Source: Gammaproteobacteria bacterium
Lineage (GTDB): Bacteria; Pseudomonadota; Gammaproteobacteria; Porifericomitales; Porifericomitaceae
Length of the DNA: 41,295 nucleotides
Assembly (NCBI GenBank): GCA_028817305.1
Contig: JAPPPX010000126.1
Span: forward strand, 10,189 to 51,483
Direction of reading: 5' to 3'
Part shown: positions 40,323-41,295 of the stretch, piece after piece
Position numbering within the stretch: the stretch's first letter is position 1
How the letters are laid out: each line of letters begins with the position of its first letter
Notes under the pieces: model-generated
Told to the model about the DNA's origin: nothing
Databases searched by the model: none
The model's input: the letters and a program-made list of their open reading frames with translations, nothing else
Made by a program: the position numbers and the translations under genes

Positions 40323-40364
40323 GCGGACTTCAACGACGGCTTCCCGTTGCCGTGGCGAAAAGTG

Positions 40365-40370
40365 TATAAT
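40365..40370 (+). promoter_or_regulatory. Putative -10 box upstream of yajC
   Basis: A perfect TATAAT in GTGTATAATG, 174 bases before the yajC ATG and 42 bases after repeat copy A. No good -35 box lies at 16-18 bases. It would make a long structured leader containing the GGACCGGC/GCCGGTTCC hairpin. Confidence 0.4.
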
Positions 40371-40544
40371 GCCAAGTCGGCGGCAACGCTTTGTGGCCAG
40401 GGGGAACGTTGTCGGCAATCGTTGGCATCCCCTTTCGGGAGGCCCTTCACGGGAAAGGTGGACCGGCTCTTCGCGCCGGTTCCCCGTTCGCGGAGCAGAC
40501 TACCGGGGTCGGAACGTTTCGGAATTTGCCGCTTGTTCGTCGTG

Positions 40545-40898
40545 ATGCGATACCTGTTTATATTTCTGTCGGCGCTTCCGGTCGCCGGGGCGCAGGAGGG
40601 CGCGCGCCCGCCGCCGCCGGGCGGCGGTTGGGATTTCCTCATTTTTATGCTGGTTCTGTTCGCGATCCTGTATTTCCTGATGATCCGGCCGCAGATGAAA
40701 CGCGCCCGCCAGCACCGCGAGATGGTGGCCGCCCTGCGGGCCGGAGACGAGGTGGTTACCAACGGCGGTCTGTTGGGACGGGTGCGCAACGTGGGCGACA
40801 GTTTCCTGCTGCTGGAGTTGGCGCACGGAACGGAGGTCAAGGTGCAAAAGCACGCCGTGGCCAACATCGTCCCGAAAGGGACCTTCAAGACCCTGTGA
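40545..40898 (+). CDS. yajC: Sec translocon accessory protein YajC
   Basis: A 117-residue single-helix membrane protein that associates with SecDF. It has a short N-terminal hydrophobic segment (1-16), a Pro/Gly-rich link, the conserved helix WDFLIFMLVLFAILYFLMIRPQ (29-50) and the cytoplasmic part with GDEVVTNGGLLGRV and KGTFKTL. The extra N-terminal segment is signal-like. ATG 40545 is chosen; a GTG one codon earlier is possible. secD, the usual next gene, does not begin within the 397 bases that remain. Confidence 0.92.
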   Translation: MRYLFIFLSALPVAGAQEGARPPPPGGGWDFLIFMLVLFAILYFLMIRPQMKRARQHREMVAALRAGDEVVTNGGLLGRVRNVGDSFLLLELAHGTEVKVQKHAVANIVPKGTFKTL

Positions 40899-40945
40899 TG
40901 CCCCCCGCAGTGCCCGCAACGCTGGCAGCGCGCCGCCGCCGCCGC

Positions 40946-40982
40946 CCGCAAGCCGTTACGCAATCGAGGGGAAAAGATTCCC
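40946..40982 (-). repeat. 37-base inverted repeat partner, copy B
   Basis: This segment is the exact reverse complement of 40290-40326, the right end of copy A. A further 13-base match (41000-41012 against 40279-40290 region, GGAATAGCGGGGC) lies beyond a 17-base insertion. Together the two arms bracket yajC. Position 41244-41261 repeats 18 bases of the same end block in direct orientation. Confidence 0.9.
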
Positions 40983-41012
40983 ACCCCGCCGCCCAACCTG
41001 CCCCGCTATTCC

Positions 41013-41035
41013 TGCCCCTGTTCAAGCCAGGGGCA
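41013..41035 (+). other. Hairpin downstream of yajC
   Basis: TGCCCCTG (41013-41020), a 7-base loop and CAGGGGCA (41028-41035), a perfect 8-base stem. It could end or protect the yajC message, but no U run follows, so intrinsic termination is not supported. Confidence 0.45.
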
Positions 41036-41059
41036 AGCCTGCGGCCTCATTCTTCCCAT

Positions 41060-41261
41060 CACTCCCCCCTTGAGGGGGAGCCTATTCGGCCCTTGCGGTT
41101 GCCCTGGGCGGTGGGGCGATGGAGGCGCTTTAGCTGCTCCCCCCACCGGCGCGACCTCGGGCTTGCGCCCTCGTCTTGCCGACTCCCCCTCAAGGGGGGA
41201 GTGATTGGGGGGGAGTGGCGCGTAAGAACCGCTTTTCTTTCCTTCGATTGCGTAACGGCTT
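41060..41261 (+). repeat. Interspersed palindromic repeat, copy C, with terminal inverted repeats
   Basis: The core element 41058-41205 is flanked by exact 23-base inverted repeats (41058-41080 and 41183-41205); each arm is itself a near-palindrome around CTTGAGGG. The inside includes the CCCCCCACCGGCGCGAC block shared with copy A. Similarity to A continues to 41261 through TCGATTGCGTAACGGCTT. It encodes no transposase and resembles a MITE-like or REP/BIME-like element. The 397 bases from 40899 to the window end consist of copy B, the hairpin, this element and the terminal box. Confidence 0.8.
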
Positions 41262-41286
41262 GGCGGCGGCAAGTGTCGTTTTATGC

Positions 41287-41295
41287 GGGTATAAT
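41287..41295 (+). promoter_or_regulatory. GGGTATAAT box at the window end
   Basis: The window stops on a perfect -10 hexamer (41290-41295) in the context ATGCGGGTATAAT, the same 13 bases as at 492-504 on the minus strand. It probably belongs to the next gene rightward, which lies outside the window (secD would be expected after yajC). No clear -35 box is present. Confidence 0.45.

Noticed and set aside
40461-40484. Structured stretch before yajC as a tRNA or signal-recognition-particle RNA
   Set aside because: No tRNA arms or T-loop consensus and no conserved SRP RNA core were found; only a simple hairpin.
41006-41272. Minus-strand ORFs with SPLEGESARRGR across the repeats (also 40008-40418)
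   Set aside because: They are translations of the palindromic repeat copies and have no ribosome site or independent coding signal.

Overview
The window is a GC-rich, gene-dense stretch of bacterial chromosome. The gene order around trkA, fmt, def, a LysM protein and dprA, together with ccmFGHI, cbb3 oxidase, ntrYX and a proteobacterial-type yajC, points to a gammaproteobacterium with aerobic or microaerobic respiration. No genus can be named from the sequence alone. I saw no rRNA, tRNA, CRISPR array, transposase or phage gene.

Positions 1-7630 hold minus-strand genes. A tightly overlapped set starts at leuA (7240) and runs through a family 4 uracil-DNA glycosylase, rimI, cysM, a PolB-type exonuclease, an orphan peptide-binding protein and an L,D-transpeptidase. 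Downstream lie two tandem copies of a small coiled-coil/membrane-anchor gene, the second cut by the window edge. The roughly 390-base leader of leuA contains a leucine-rich short ORF and several strong hairpins, and looks like a possible attenuator. Endonuclease V (plus strand) and a zinc-ribbon membrane metalloprotease (minus strand) follow.

Positions 9260-19934 are the most interesting part. A good sigma-70 promoter leads into a plus-strand series: a secreted cupredoxin, a Tat-exported metallophosphoesterase, a monohaem cytochrome c, CcoN, a trihaem protein that fuses CcoO to the two haem modules usually found on CcoP, a CcoS-like peptide, a small protein resembling the missing CcoP membrane anchor, two tiny single-helix proteins, a SafE-like membrane protein, the copper ATPase CcoI, and a secreted cyanophycinase-like protein that has lost its nucleophile. 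It reads as a rearranged cbb3 oxidase locus with its copper-loading machinery and an uncharacterised periplasmic module. Facing it is ccmFGHI (19990-24233), the haem-ligation half of the cytochrome c maturation system that the many c-haems here need.

Positions 24279-33597 are a minus-strand series: def, fmt, a DUF4390 protein, ntrY, ntrX, trkA, trkH and a methyltransferase, mostly joined by ATGA/GTGA overlaps. rsmB, which normally sits after fmt, is missing, and the NtrX AAA+ domain is degenerate. Divergently, positions 33714-40898 carry a LysM protein with a GQQP repeat tract, dprA, topA (with a very recent internal duplication), purE, tsaC and yajC. yajC is bracketed by two direct copies of a roughly 200-base palindromic repeat and by a perfect 37-base inverted repeat. 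The window ends at a TATAAT box, probably the promoter of the next gene.
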